This document shows, piece by piece, positions 13,691 to 20,380 of a stretch of DNA of 24,078 nt. The translations under genes and the position numbers were made by a program. Source of the stretch: Bacteroidetes bacterium QS_8_64_10 (GTDB lineage Bacteria; Bacteroidota; Rhodothermia; Rhodothermales; Salinibacteraceae); assembly GCA_003022505.1 (NCBI GenBank), contig PXTQ01000106.1:1-24078 (forward strand), read 5' to 3'. Each line of letters begins with the position of its first letter. Position 1 is the stretch's first letter. The notes under the pieces are model-generated. The model did no database searches, was not told the DNA's origin, and worked only from the letters and a program-made list of their open reading frames with translations.

Positions 13691-14476
13691 TCACTCGGCA
13701 CGCGTTGCCGGCATGTCATGCACCGTTTCCAGCGTCGCCTGCGTAGCGTGATCGAGCGCCGCTTCGATATCAGCGTGTATTTCTTCGTACAACTCGCCCG
13801 TCCACTCGTCCATGTAAAACTTCTTGACCTCCACCATGATGGAGCAGGCCGAGCGGGGAAACTGCTCGCGCATCCGCTCGCCGAAGTAGCCGCCCCGGAA
13901 TTTGACGTTCTCGCGCACGTCGAGGGAGCGCCCCCGGAAGTCGAACGCGCGCAGGCTTTCCTTGAAGCGCCCCACGACGGGCGCCCAGTGCTCGCGGTGC
14001 ATCGGGCCGGTGACGATGTCGATCTCCGGGTTGTCTTCGGGGTCGCCGGGCGGGGCGTCCGGCCCCCGGCGGCGGTGGCAGTAGCTATGCAGGTCGAGAA
14101 CCAGGATACGCCCGTGCCGCTCGATCTTGCGCGCCATCAGGTCCTCCACGGTATCGTAGAAGCGCTTGTGGATCTTGAGGGAGCGGTCGATCACCAAGGG
14201 CGGCGGATTGTTTTCCCAGACGGTGAGGCCCCAGGCGTCTTCCGGCGACTCGTAGACGGCCCGGTCGGGCGGGCGGTTCAGGTCTACCTCGAAGCGGGAG
14301 CGCCGCGCCACCGCGTGGGTGGGAGCGAGCGCACGTGCCCAGCGGCCCGTGTACGGATCCTCCTCGCGGCGGCGGTCGGCGGGGGAGAGCGCCTGGCGGC
14401 GGGCCACCTCGTCGCGCACGGCGTGCCCGTCGTGCACGGCCACCGCTGCGAGCGGGCCGTCGCCCTCTTCGATCAC
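13691..14476 (-). CDS. N-formylglutamate amidohydrolase family protein
   Basis: This encodes 261 residues from a GTG at 14476. Family motifs are visible: the early HDGHAVRDEV, FEVDLNRPPDRAVYESPEDA, VLDLHSYC and a late MVEVKKFYMDEW. Members hydrolyse N-formylglutamate or related N-formyl or N-acyl substrates, in the histidine degradation route in some bacteria; no other hut gene is nearby, so the substrate is open. The frame remains open to 14536 and reads IETPPPHPDESQLAAPF before the GTG, which looks like genuine coding sequence. No ATG exists in that stretch, so the start is uncertain. A palindrome follows the stop. Confidence 0.85.
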   Translation of the reverse strand: MIEEGDGPLAAVAVHDGHAVRDEVARRQALSPADRRREEDPYTGRWARALAPTHAVARRSRFEVDLNRPPDRAVYESPEDAWGLTVWENNPPPLVIDRSLKIHKRFYDTVEDLMARKIERHGRILVLDLHSYCHRRRGPDAPPGDPEDNPEIDIVTGPMHREHWAPVVGRFKESLRAFDFRGRSLDVRENVKFRGGYFGERMREQFPRSACSIMVEVKKFYMDEWTGELYEEIHADIEAALDHATQATLETVHDMPATRAE

Positions 14477-14709
14477 GAACGGAGCAGCGAGCTGGCTTTC
14501 ATCGGGATGCGGTGGGGGCGTTTCGATCAGCGGTGTTCAGTTTTCGAGATGGGAGAAGCCGACGAGAGGAACCCGCGCCTGCCGAGTCAGGTTGCCTGCC
14601 CCATACGCAGTTCTTCTGCCGCCGGTTCGTCCATCATCGTGGAGCGGCGCATCGTGAGGATGCTAACGCAATCATCTTTTTTCTTCCTACGAATCGGACG
14701 GCGGACGCA

Positions 14710-15053
14710 ATGGGCCAGTACGAATACCTGTCGGTGATGGTCTCCATCATCATCGGGCTGGGCGTGTCGAATTTGCTTACCAACCTCGGCCGGCTCATCC
14801 AGGCCCGGAAGCGCGTCCGCTTCTACTGGATCACCCTCATCTGGATGGGGCTGCTGTTTTTCTTGCACGTGCACACGTGGTGGGCCATCTGGCGCTGGAA
14901 GGACTACGAGGGCTGGAATCTCGGCGTCTTTCTGTACGTGCTCCTGCTTCCGGTGCTTCTCTACTTGCTGGCGTTTACGGTGGTGCCGTATTTCTCGACC
15001 TGGATACCGATGACGTGATCGACCTGCGCGGTCGCAACTCCGACGCGCAGTAG
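14710..15053 (+). pseudogene. Membrane protein, frameshifted and truncated
   Basis: From the ATG at 14710 a three-helix membrane protein is encoded (MGQYEYLSVMVSIIIGLGVS, a basic loop, FYWITLIWMGLLFFLHVHTW, GVFLYVLLLPVLLYLLAFTV). The original frame stops at 15018. Near 14990 another frame takes over with FLDLDTDDVIDLRGRNSDAQ and stops at 15053. I expect proteins of this layout to continue past such a DVIDLR segment to about 200 residues. The gene is therefore both frameshifted and short. Function unknown. Confidence 0.6.
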
Positions 15054-15056
15054 CAT

Positions 15057-16040
15057 TTACTCTGTACCTTCCGTGGGTTTGGAAGTCCTCGTCAGCACCA
15101 CGAAATCGGCGAGGCCGTCGTACTCGTCGCTCCAGGCGTCCACGTCGCCGGCCGGGCGCATCGTGACGGTGAGCACCGGCGTGCCGGGACGGTAGCGGCG
15201 CAGCATGGCGGGCGTGCCGAGGCCGCGCTCCACGTGGAAGCCGCCCGCCACGTGCAGGACGCGCGCGTCGGGGCGGCGCGTTAAAAAATCAGCCAGCGCG
15301 TAGCCCATCGTGGCGTCCCAGAGCGCCTGCGCGTCCAGCAGCTTTTTCATCGACGGGCCACCGCCACCGCCGTGCGCGCCTTCGCCGTCGCTGCCGTGAT
15401 GCGCGGCGGCCTGCTGCATCCGCTCGCGGAAGCGCCGGCGGTAGGCGTCCGAGGGCTGCGGGTACGGCAGCGGCGGTAGCCACTGGAGGGCGCGCTCCGG
15501 CAAATCGCGCAGGGCCGCGCGTCCGAGGCGCGAGACGCGGTTGACGTAGCGGCGCGGCGCATTGGCGGCCAGGACGGGCAGGCCGCGTGAACGCGTGAAC
15601 CGGACGAGCGGGTGGTAGTCGCGCCGGTAGTTGGGCCAGGGCCGGGAAGCGCGCAGGAAGTGGCGCTCCGTGATGAGGCTGTCGAGATATTCGTCCACGA
15701 CCGGCTGCACGTCGCGGGCCAGCATCTCCAGCGAGAGTGCGGCTCGTTCCGGCGCTTGCTCCTGGAGGCGTCGCAGGAGCCGAAGCTGAAGGGCGTGCGC
15801 GGTGCGGTCGTCGTGGCGCTCGCCGACGAAGACGACGCGCGCGGTGTCCATCGCCTCGGCTACGTCATCGAGCGCGGCAGGCGCGCCGCCCGTGCGATAG
15901 ACGGCGTAGTCGCTGGGCCGGAGCGAGTCGGTCGCGGTGGGAGCAGATTGCGCGCCGCCGTGGTGTTGGGCCTGCGCGAGCGGCGGTGCGACCAAAAGCA
16001 CGAGAAAGACGATAAGTCGCACGTCAGGCAAGTCGTGCAT
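15057..16040 (-). CDS. ChaN-like secreted protein (haem-binding uptake / Tiki-like superfamily)
   Basis: This encodes 327 residues from the ATG at 16040. A GTG at 16022 would open directly into the signal peptide (VRLIVFLVLLVAPPLAQAQ). The ATG lies inside a 9-nt periodic array, so 16022 may be the real start. ChaN/Tiki features are visible: VVFVGERHDD with GExH, ALSLEMLARDVQPVVDEYLD, and near the end HVAGGFHVERGLGTPAMLRR. Known relatives bind haem or act as metal-dependent proteases; the actual activity here is unknown. A glycine/histidine-rich loop (HHGSDGEGAHGGGGG) interrupts the middle of the protein and could bind metal. The protein is probably periplasmic or outer-membrane associated. 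Confidence 0.82.
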   Translation of the reverse strand: MHDLPDVRLIVFLVLLVAPPLAQAQHHGGAQSAPTATDSLRPSDYAVYRTGGAPAALDDVAEAMDTARVVFVGERHDDRTAHALQLRLLRRLQEQAPERAALSLEMLARDVQPVVDEYLDSLITERHFLRASRPWPNYRRDYHPLVRFTRSRGLPVLAANAPRRYVNRVSRLGRAALRDLPERALQWLPPLPYPQPSDAYRRRFRERMQQAAAHHGSDGEGAHGGGGGPSMKKLLDAQALWDATMGYALADFLTRRPDARVLHVAGGFHVERGLGTPAMLRRYRPGTPVLTVTMRPAGDVDAWSDEYDGLADFVVLTRTSKPTEGTE

Positions 16041-16066
16041 GTCTATCAAGTCAACAGGTCGAGCAA
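16023..16066. repeat. Nonamer array, GTCNNNCAN theme
   Basis: GTCAGGCAA, GTCGTGCAT, GTCTATCAA, GTCAACAG and GTCGAGCAA form a 9-nt (once 8-nt) rhythm. About 35 of 41 bases match 16678 onward. On the minus strand it contains the candidate ATG of the ChaN-like gene. Confidence 0.8.
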
Positions 16067-16072
16067 GCCGAA

Positions 16073-16372
16073 CTAAACCCGGTTCTTCCAATATCCGGGC
16101 CGTTTTCGCTGATGTGCTACTGCCAGAATGTAGATTTTTTCGGACTCCGCACGGTAGATCACGTAGTACGGAAAGCGGCGTAAGGTCCAGCGTTGGAGGG
16201 TGTTCGCTTCTCCAATACAACTGCCCGAATCCGGGTGCTCGTTTACAAAATGAACGGCTCGTTCAACGGCGTCGGTAAATTGCGCTCCAAGCCCGCTTGC
16301 CTGCTCTTCGTAGTATTCTGCTGCTTCCAGCATCTCGTCTCGGGCAGCAGGGTGAAAAGCAATTAGCTTCAT
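16073..16372 (-). CDS. RelE/ParE family toxin
   Basis: This encodes 99 residues from the ATG at 16372. The sequence fits ParE/RelE toxins: MKLIAFHPAARDEMLEAAEY at the start, FTDAVERAVHFVNEHPDSG in the middle, and WTLRRFPYYVIYRAESEKIY then ILAVAHQRKRPGYW at the end. ParE-type toxins poison DNA gyrase and RelE-type toxins cut mRNA on the ribosome; the ERAVHFV and RRFPYYVIYR pattern looks more ParE-like. It follows the antitoxin gene with a 7-nt gap, the usual antitoxin-first order. An upstream in-frame start at 16516 would overlap the antitoxin and is rejected. Confidence 0.9.
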   Translation of the reverse strand: MKLIAFHPAARDEMLEAAEYYEEQASGLGAQFTDAVERAVHFVNEHPDSGSCIGEANTLQRWTLRRFPYYVIYRAESEKIYILAVAHQRKRPGYWKNRV

Positions 16373-16379
16373 ATTACTC

Positions 16380-16592
16380 CTACTCCGAGCGTGCTTCAGC
16401 AAAAGCCTGATCAGCTGGCACGGCCTCTGCGTTCTCGGAACGCAATTCCTCATAGCGACGCTCGGCTTCTTCAGCCCAGGCTCGTTCCACCTCACTTTCT
16501 TCATCGAGGCTGTCAAGCAGTTTCTGCGCCAGGTGCGCTCGTTCGGAATGGGAGAGACGTAGCGCCTGTGCTGCGAGTTCTTCCGTACTCAT
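16380..16592 (-). CDS. Antitoxin of the addiction-module component family
   Basis: This encodes 70 residues from the ATG at 16592 (MSTEELAAQALRLSHSERAH, then LAQKLLDSLDEESEVERAWA). It matches the small helical addiction-module antitoxins that pair with RelE/ParE toxins (TIGR02574 type, PF09720). The N-terminal half holds the LSxxERAxLAxxLLDSL pattern. The C-terminal half is acidic and expected to wrap the toxin. The pair forms a compact two-gene operon on the minus strand. The region upstream (16593-16677) should hold its promoter. Confidence 0.85.
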   Translation of the reverse strand: MSTEELAAQALRLSHSERAHLAQKLLDSLDEESEVERAWAEEAERRYEELRSENAEAVPADQAFAEARSE

Positions 16593-16677
16593 CGGATTGA
16601 TAGAGGTGCTTGCTTTTAGCAATTACACGGCAATCTAACCGAATACACACCGAAATGCTCCCCACCGACGCTTAAAC

Positions 16678-16724
16678 GTCAGGCGGGTCGCGCATGTCTG
16701 TCAGGTCTATCACGTCGAAAAGTC
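16678..16724. repeat. Nonamer array, GTCNNNCAN theme, second copy
   Basis: GTCAGGCGG, GTCGCGCAT, GTCTGTCAG, GTCTATCAC are four exact 9-mers, then GTCGAAAA and GTC. The words AGGTCTATCA and GTCGAAAAGTC recur in the same order at 22494 and 22525. Confidence 0.85.
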
Positions 16725-16755
16725 GCAATATCTTTGGAGCGCTCTACATTTGGAA

Positions 16756-16827
16756 GTGTGGACGTATGGACGTGAGACGTGCAAACTTTCGTACTTCCAC
16801 ACTTTCATACCCCAGCGAAGCTGGTAT
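16756..16827. repeat. Octamer array with hairpins after the RNA helicase
   Basis: Seven units lie at 16756-16810: GTGTGGAC, GTATGGAC, GTGAGAC, GTGCAAAC, then TTTCGTAC, TTCCACAC, TTTCATAC. The half-complementary design makes 16756-16766 pair with 16792-16802 at 10 of 11. A second small hairpin, CCAGC-GAA-GCTGG (812-824 within 16812-16824), abuts the helicase stop. Together these probably terminate the helicase transcript. Confidence 0.85.
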
Positions 16828-18242
16828 CACCCGTGCTCGCGGTACGCCTCATCGACGAGCAGCGCCAGCAGATCCGGGTGCTCCGCGCACAGCTCCTCCA
16901 CGAACGGCTCGAAGCCCTCGATGCGCTCACGCCGCAGCGAGTCGGCCTGGCGCAGGCGCTCTTCGAGGGCGCTGCGCAGCCGCACCTTCACCTCGTCGGT
17001 GACGACGTTGAGGGCCGGAAGCTCGGTCTTCTGGATGTCGATGCCGTAGCGCGCGCCGATGCGGTCGAGCTGGAACTCGTCCTCGTAGGTCGCCAGCACC
17101 AGCGCCTTGCCGCTCTTGCCGGCCCGCGCCGTGCGTCCGGTGCGGTGCACGTAAAACTCGTGATTCTGCGGCACGTCGTACACGAAGACGTGCGAGAGAT
17201 CCGAAATGTCAATGCCGCGTGCGGCCACGTCCGTCGCCACCAGGAAGCGGAGGTCGCCGCTGCGGATGCGGTCCATGGCCTTCTCGCGGTTGCTTTGCGA
17301 GAGATCCCCCGAAATCTCGTCGGCGTTGTAGCCCTGATTCTGCAAGAACTTGTTCAGGTAGCGCACGGTGCGCTTCGTGTTGGCGAAGATGAGCGCTGCC
17401 TTCGGGTTTTCGGCCTCGATCAGGCGAAGCAGCGCGCGGTCTTTTTCCATCTGGCCGACCAAATAATAACGATGCTCGATCTTGTCGACGCTCACGTTCT
17501 CGACGCTCAAGGACAGAAACTCCGGTTCCTTGAGGACCTCGTTTGAGAGGGAGCGCACGGCCTGCGGCATGGTGGCGCTAAACAAGTAGCCGCGCCGCTT
17601 GCCTTTCGAAGGCAGGTGATCCTTGATGCGCTCCACGTCCGGGAAGAAGCCCATCGAGAGCATCTCGTCGGCCTCGTCAAGGATGAACATCTCCAGCCCA
17701 TCGGGGTCGAAGGTGCCTTTCTCCAGATGATCCAGCACGCGCCCCGGCGTGCCGACCACCACGTCCACGCCGGCTTTGAGCGCCTTCGTCTGCTTGCCGT
17801 AGCCGACGCCGCCGTAGACGAGTGCGGCCTCCAGCTCGTTGGTCTCGGCGGTGCCCAGCTTCATCTTCTCGAACTCCTCGTGCACCTGTCGCGCCAGCTC
17901 GCGGGTGGGGGTCAGGATGAGCGCCTGCGTGGCGTTCTTGCTTGGATCCAGCAGCTCGAAGAGCGGAAGCAGGAACGCGCCCGTCTTACCGGAGCCGGTC
18001 TTGCTTTGCACAATGAGATCGCGCTTGGCGAGCAGGTGCGGGATGGCCTTGCGCTGCACCTCCATCAGGTCGTCCCAGCCGATGGCGCGGAGGGCCTGCT
18101 GCGCAATGTCGGGGAGGTCGTCGGCGGAGATCGGGTCGAGCGACTTGCGGTCCGTGGTAAGTTCTTCCTGAGCGCGCTCGCGGCGGGCTTGCTCGCGGCC
18201 TCGGGTGGTCAGATCGACGGTTTCGGTGTAGGGGCTGGCCAT
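16827..18242 (-). CDS. DEAD-box ATP-dependent RNA helicase
   Basis: This encodes 471 residues from the ATG at 18242 (MASPYTETVD); an upstream ATG adds 29 unlikely residues. All core motifs are present: motif I KTGSGKT (81-87), PTRELA (112-117), GG and TPGR (165-168), DEAD (189-192), SAT (222-224), VATDVAARGIDI (335-346) and HRTGRTARAG (366-375). The C-terminal tail of about 70 residues is charged, without RGG repeats or a recognisable RNA-binding domain. It probably remodels rRNA or mRNA structure, as CshA/DeaD-type helicases do; the exact subgroup cannot be called. It is monocistronic, with a periodic element at its 3' end and another at 18251-18274 upstream. Confidence 0.96.
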   Translation of the reverse strand: MASPYTETVDLTTRGREQARRERAQEELTTDRKSLDPISADDLPDIAQQALRAIGWDDLMEVQRKAIPHLLAKRDLIVQSKTGSGKTGAFLLPLFELLDPSKNATQALILTPTRELARQVHEEFEKMKLGTAETNELEAALVYGGVGYGKQTKALKAGVDVVVGTPGRVLDHLEKGTFDPDGLEMFILDEADEMLSMGFFPDVERIKDHLPSKGKRRGYLFSATMPQAVRSLSNEVLKEPEFLSLSVENVSVDKIEHRYYLVGQMEKDRALLRLIEAENPKAALIFANTKRTVRYLNKFLQNQGYNADEISGDLSQSNREKAMDRIRSGDLRFLVATDVAARGIDISDLSHVFVYDVPQNHEFYVHRTGRTARAGKSGKALVLATYEDEFQLDRIGARYGIDIQKTELPALNVVTDEVKVRLRSALEERLRQADSLRRERIEGFEPFVEELCAEHPDLLALLVDEAYREHG

Positions 18243-18250
18243 AGGGGCGA

Positions 18251-18274
18251 GATGCGTGATTCGTGATGCGTGAG
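18251..18274. repeat. Three tandem heptamers, GATGCGT theme
   Basis: GATGCGT, GATTCGT, GATGCGT, then GAG. It lies directly upstream of the helicase start, and no complementary arm is seen here. Confidence 0.6.
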
Positions 18275-18302
18275 GGCGTTCTCTTTTATGCTTTGTGTGC
18301 AG

Positions 18303-18485
18303 ATGCGCGAAGACGCACTCGTGATCCACGGTTCGCCCGTTTTTCGATTCGGGACACTTGAGGTTTTACTCATGCCCTGGGGTTTGCAGTCGCGCTGGTA
18401 TCCCGATACGCCTGTCGAACGCATCGAACGAATCGCCGAGGTGCGGGACCGGGTAGTGGACCTGATACGTGTTGGTAGGAACTGA
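18303..18485 (+). CDS. Small hypothetical protein, 60 residues
   Basis: The ATG at 18303 opens MREDALVIHGSPVFRFGTLE, then LLMPWGLQSRWYPDTPVERI and a charged helix ending VVDLIRVGRN. The composition is protein-like, with a structured aromatic core, but GC at third positions is only moderate. An in-frame ATG at 18270 overlaps the heptamer array and is less likely. No family recognised. It is divergent from the helicase. Confidence 0.45.
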   Translation: MREDALVIHGSPVFRFGTLEVLLMPWGLQSRWYPDTPVERIERIAEVRDRVVDLIRVGRN

Positions 18486-18741
18486 CGGTGAGAGCCGTTA
18501 AGTCAAACTGTATCGGAAATACAGACGATTTACGGTTCGCGGATCAGGGTATAAGGACGATTTCGTATTTAAAAATGCCAGACTTCGTAGCGTGAATCCG
18601 TCCTACATTCCGAGAGAGGCGATCTTCACCAACATACAATAGGCCCACTACCGAAGGGCGTGAACGCCCAAATCTTTACATGGCAAAAACATCGAACGGC
18701 GAGGCCGAGCGTATTTATTCGATCCACTCCGTAGGGTTGGA
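18486..18741. other. Gene-poor stretch with small hairpins
   Basis: No convincing gene. A perfect 6-bp hairpin, CTGTAT-CGGAA-ATACAG, is at 18508-18524. A 5-bp hairpin, GGGCG-TGAA-CGCCC, is at 18656-18669. An ATG at 18680 begins MAKTSNGEAERIYSIHSVG and runs into the octamer array at 18742, so it may be another gene stub. The local base composition is more AT-rich than the rest of the window. Confidence 0.4.
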
Positions 18742-18804
18742 TATGAAAGTATGAAGGTATGGGCGTGTGAACGTACAACCGTTCATGCTTTCATTCTTCC
18801 CTAC
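18742..18804. repeat. Octamer array hairpin, TATGAAAG theme
   Basis: Five octamers (TATGAAAG, TATGAAGG, TATGGGCG, TGTGAACG, TACAACCG) are followed by TTCATGC, TTTCATTC and TTCCCTAC. GAAAGTATGAA (18745) pairs with TTCATGCTTTC (18782) over 11 bp with one G-T. It is a relative of 16756-16827: both end with an ACC, CCAGC and GGTATCAC run. Confidence 0.85.
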
Positions 18805-18879
18805 ACCAGCTGACGCTTGCGGAGTGGGTATCACGTGCGCCTGTCCTCCGTTCACGCGCGAGCCTGCCCGGCCCGACGT

Positions 18880-20301
18880 ATGCTCAAGCCCATCCGCCTC
18901 GCCATCGAAGGCATCGGACTGCTGCTGGCGCGGCTGGGCCTTATCGACGCGCGCCGCGCCCTGCGCACCGCCCGGCTGGCCTGGCCCCGCATCGTGACGG
19001 GCATCGCGCGCATGTCGAGGTCCACCGTAGACGTGGCAATGGTCGGTTCGGCCGTAGGCACCTCGGCCATCGCCGGGGTTGGGTTCGCCACGCCGTTCTG
19101 GGCGCTGGCCTTCATGCTGGGCGGGGGCGTGGCCGGTGGTACGATCAGCCTCGTCTCGCAGCACTTCAGCGCGGGTCACTCCGCCGGCGTAAGCGCCGCC
19201 GTCAAGGTGAGTGCCGTCTTTGCGGCCGTCGTCACGCTCCCGCTGGTCGTGCTGTTTGCAGCGACGCCGGAAAGGCTCATCCGGCTGATCGGGTCGGGGG
19301 AGACCGCCGTGGCGCTCGGCGCGGAGTACCTGCGCATCGTCAGCGTGGCGATGCCGTTTGCGGCGGTCAACCTGGTGGGCAGCCGCACGCTCGTGGGCGC
19401 GGGCGACGCCTGGATGCCGATGGTGCTCCGGGCGGGCGGAGCGGCGGCGAACGTCGCGCTCAACGCCGTGCTTATTTTCGTGTTCGACCTGGGCGTCGCG
19501 GGCGCGGCGATTGGGACGGTGCTCGCCACCCTGGGCGTGACGGGTGCGTTCCTGTGGGGGCTGACCCAGGGACGGCTGCCGCTCATCGGCGAGCTTCCCG
19601 TACAAGTCGAGACGGGCGCTCCGCACTGGAATACCGGCACGGCGCGCGAGCTGGGCGAAATTTCGGCGCCGCTGGCGCTGACGAATCTCGCGCAGCTCGG
19701 CGGTCAGTTTCCGCTGCTCGCCATCGTCAGCCTGTTCGGCCCGCAGGTGGTGGCTGCCTTCGTCGTGGCCCTCCGCGTGCGCGACCTGCTGAACACGCCG
19801 GGCTGGGGGTTCGGGCTGGCCTCCAGCAGCCTCGTGGGGCAGTCGCTGGGCCGGGGGCGCGAGCGCGAAGCGGAGGCGTACGGACAGGATGCGTTTCGCT
19901 TCGCCGTGGCCGTCTACGCCTGCGCCGCCGTCGTCGTCTTTGCCTTCGCCGGGCCGGTAAGCACGCTGTTCGTAGACGACGCGGCCATCCTGCCGACGAC
20001 CGAGGCGCTCCTCCGCGCGACGTGCGTAAGCGTCGTGTTCTGGGGCGTGACGAACGGCGCGCTGGGGCCGCTTCGCGCGAGCGGTGACACGCGCTGGCCG
20101 TTCTACGGGCAGATGCTCGGTCTCGTCGGCTTTGCGATCCCGGCGGCGTACCTCGGCGCAACCACTGCGCTCGGCCTCGCGGGCCTGCACCTCGCCATCA
20201 TCCTCGAAATGGCGGTACCGGCGGCGATCATCTACTACCGCTACCAGAGCAAGCAGTGGACGATTATCAGCCGCGCCTACCGGCCTGCGGCGGTTGAATG
20301 A
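18880..20301 (+). CDS. MATE family efflux transporter
   Basis: This encodes 473 residues from the ATG at 18880 (MLKPIRLAIEGIGL); an in-frame start at 18817 would add 21 residues encoded partly by the upstream region. It has twelve hydrophobic stretches in two halves. MATE-like segments include STVDVAMVGSAVGTSAIAGV, a repeated R-P-P-like arrangement, and NLVGSRTLVGAGDAWMPMVL in the first half, mirrored by NGALGPLRASGDTRWPFYGQ in the second. MATE carriers export cationic drugs or metabolites against a Na+ or H+ gradient across the inner membrane. Substrate unknown. It appears monocistronic, converging with recG. Confidence 0.92.
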   Translation: MLKPIRLAIEGIGLLLARLGLIDARRALRTARLAWPRIVTGIARMSRSTVDVAMVGSAVGTSAIAGVGFATPFWALAFMLGGGVAGGTISLVSQHFSAGHSAGVSAAVKVSAVFAAVVTLPLVVLFAATPERLIRLIGSGETAVALGAEYLRIVSVAMPFAAVNLVGSRTLVGAGDAWMPMVLRAGGAAANVALNAVLIFVFDLGVAGAAIGTVLATLGVTGAFLWGLTQGRLPLIGELPVQVETGAPHWNTGTARELGEISAPLALTNLAQLGGQFPLLAIVSLFGPQVVAAFVVALRVRDLLNTPGWGFGLASSSLVGQSLGRGREREAEAYGQDAFRFAVAVYACAAVVVFAFAGPVSTLFVDDAAILPTTEALLRATCVSVVFWGVTNGALGPLRASGDTRWPFYGQMLGLVGFAIPAAYLGATTALGLAGLHLAIILEMAVPAAIIYYRYQSKQWTIISRAYRPAAVE

Positions 20302-20380
20302 GAAATGGACGGGCTTTCGTCTGAGCGCTTTTCACTTGTGTTGACGATTTCGCTGGAGAGCAAACGCTTGCTCGAAAGCT

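Noticed and set aside
18256..18264. Bacteroidota-type promoters (TTTG with a TAnnTTTG -7 box)
   Set aside because: I looked upstream of the main genes and found no match strong enough to report.
18715..20190. A 491-codon minus-strand frame opposite the MATE gene
   Set aside because: It is a charged low-complexity shadow; the plus strand encodes twelve membrane helices.
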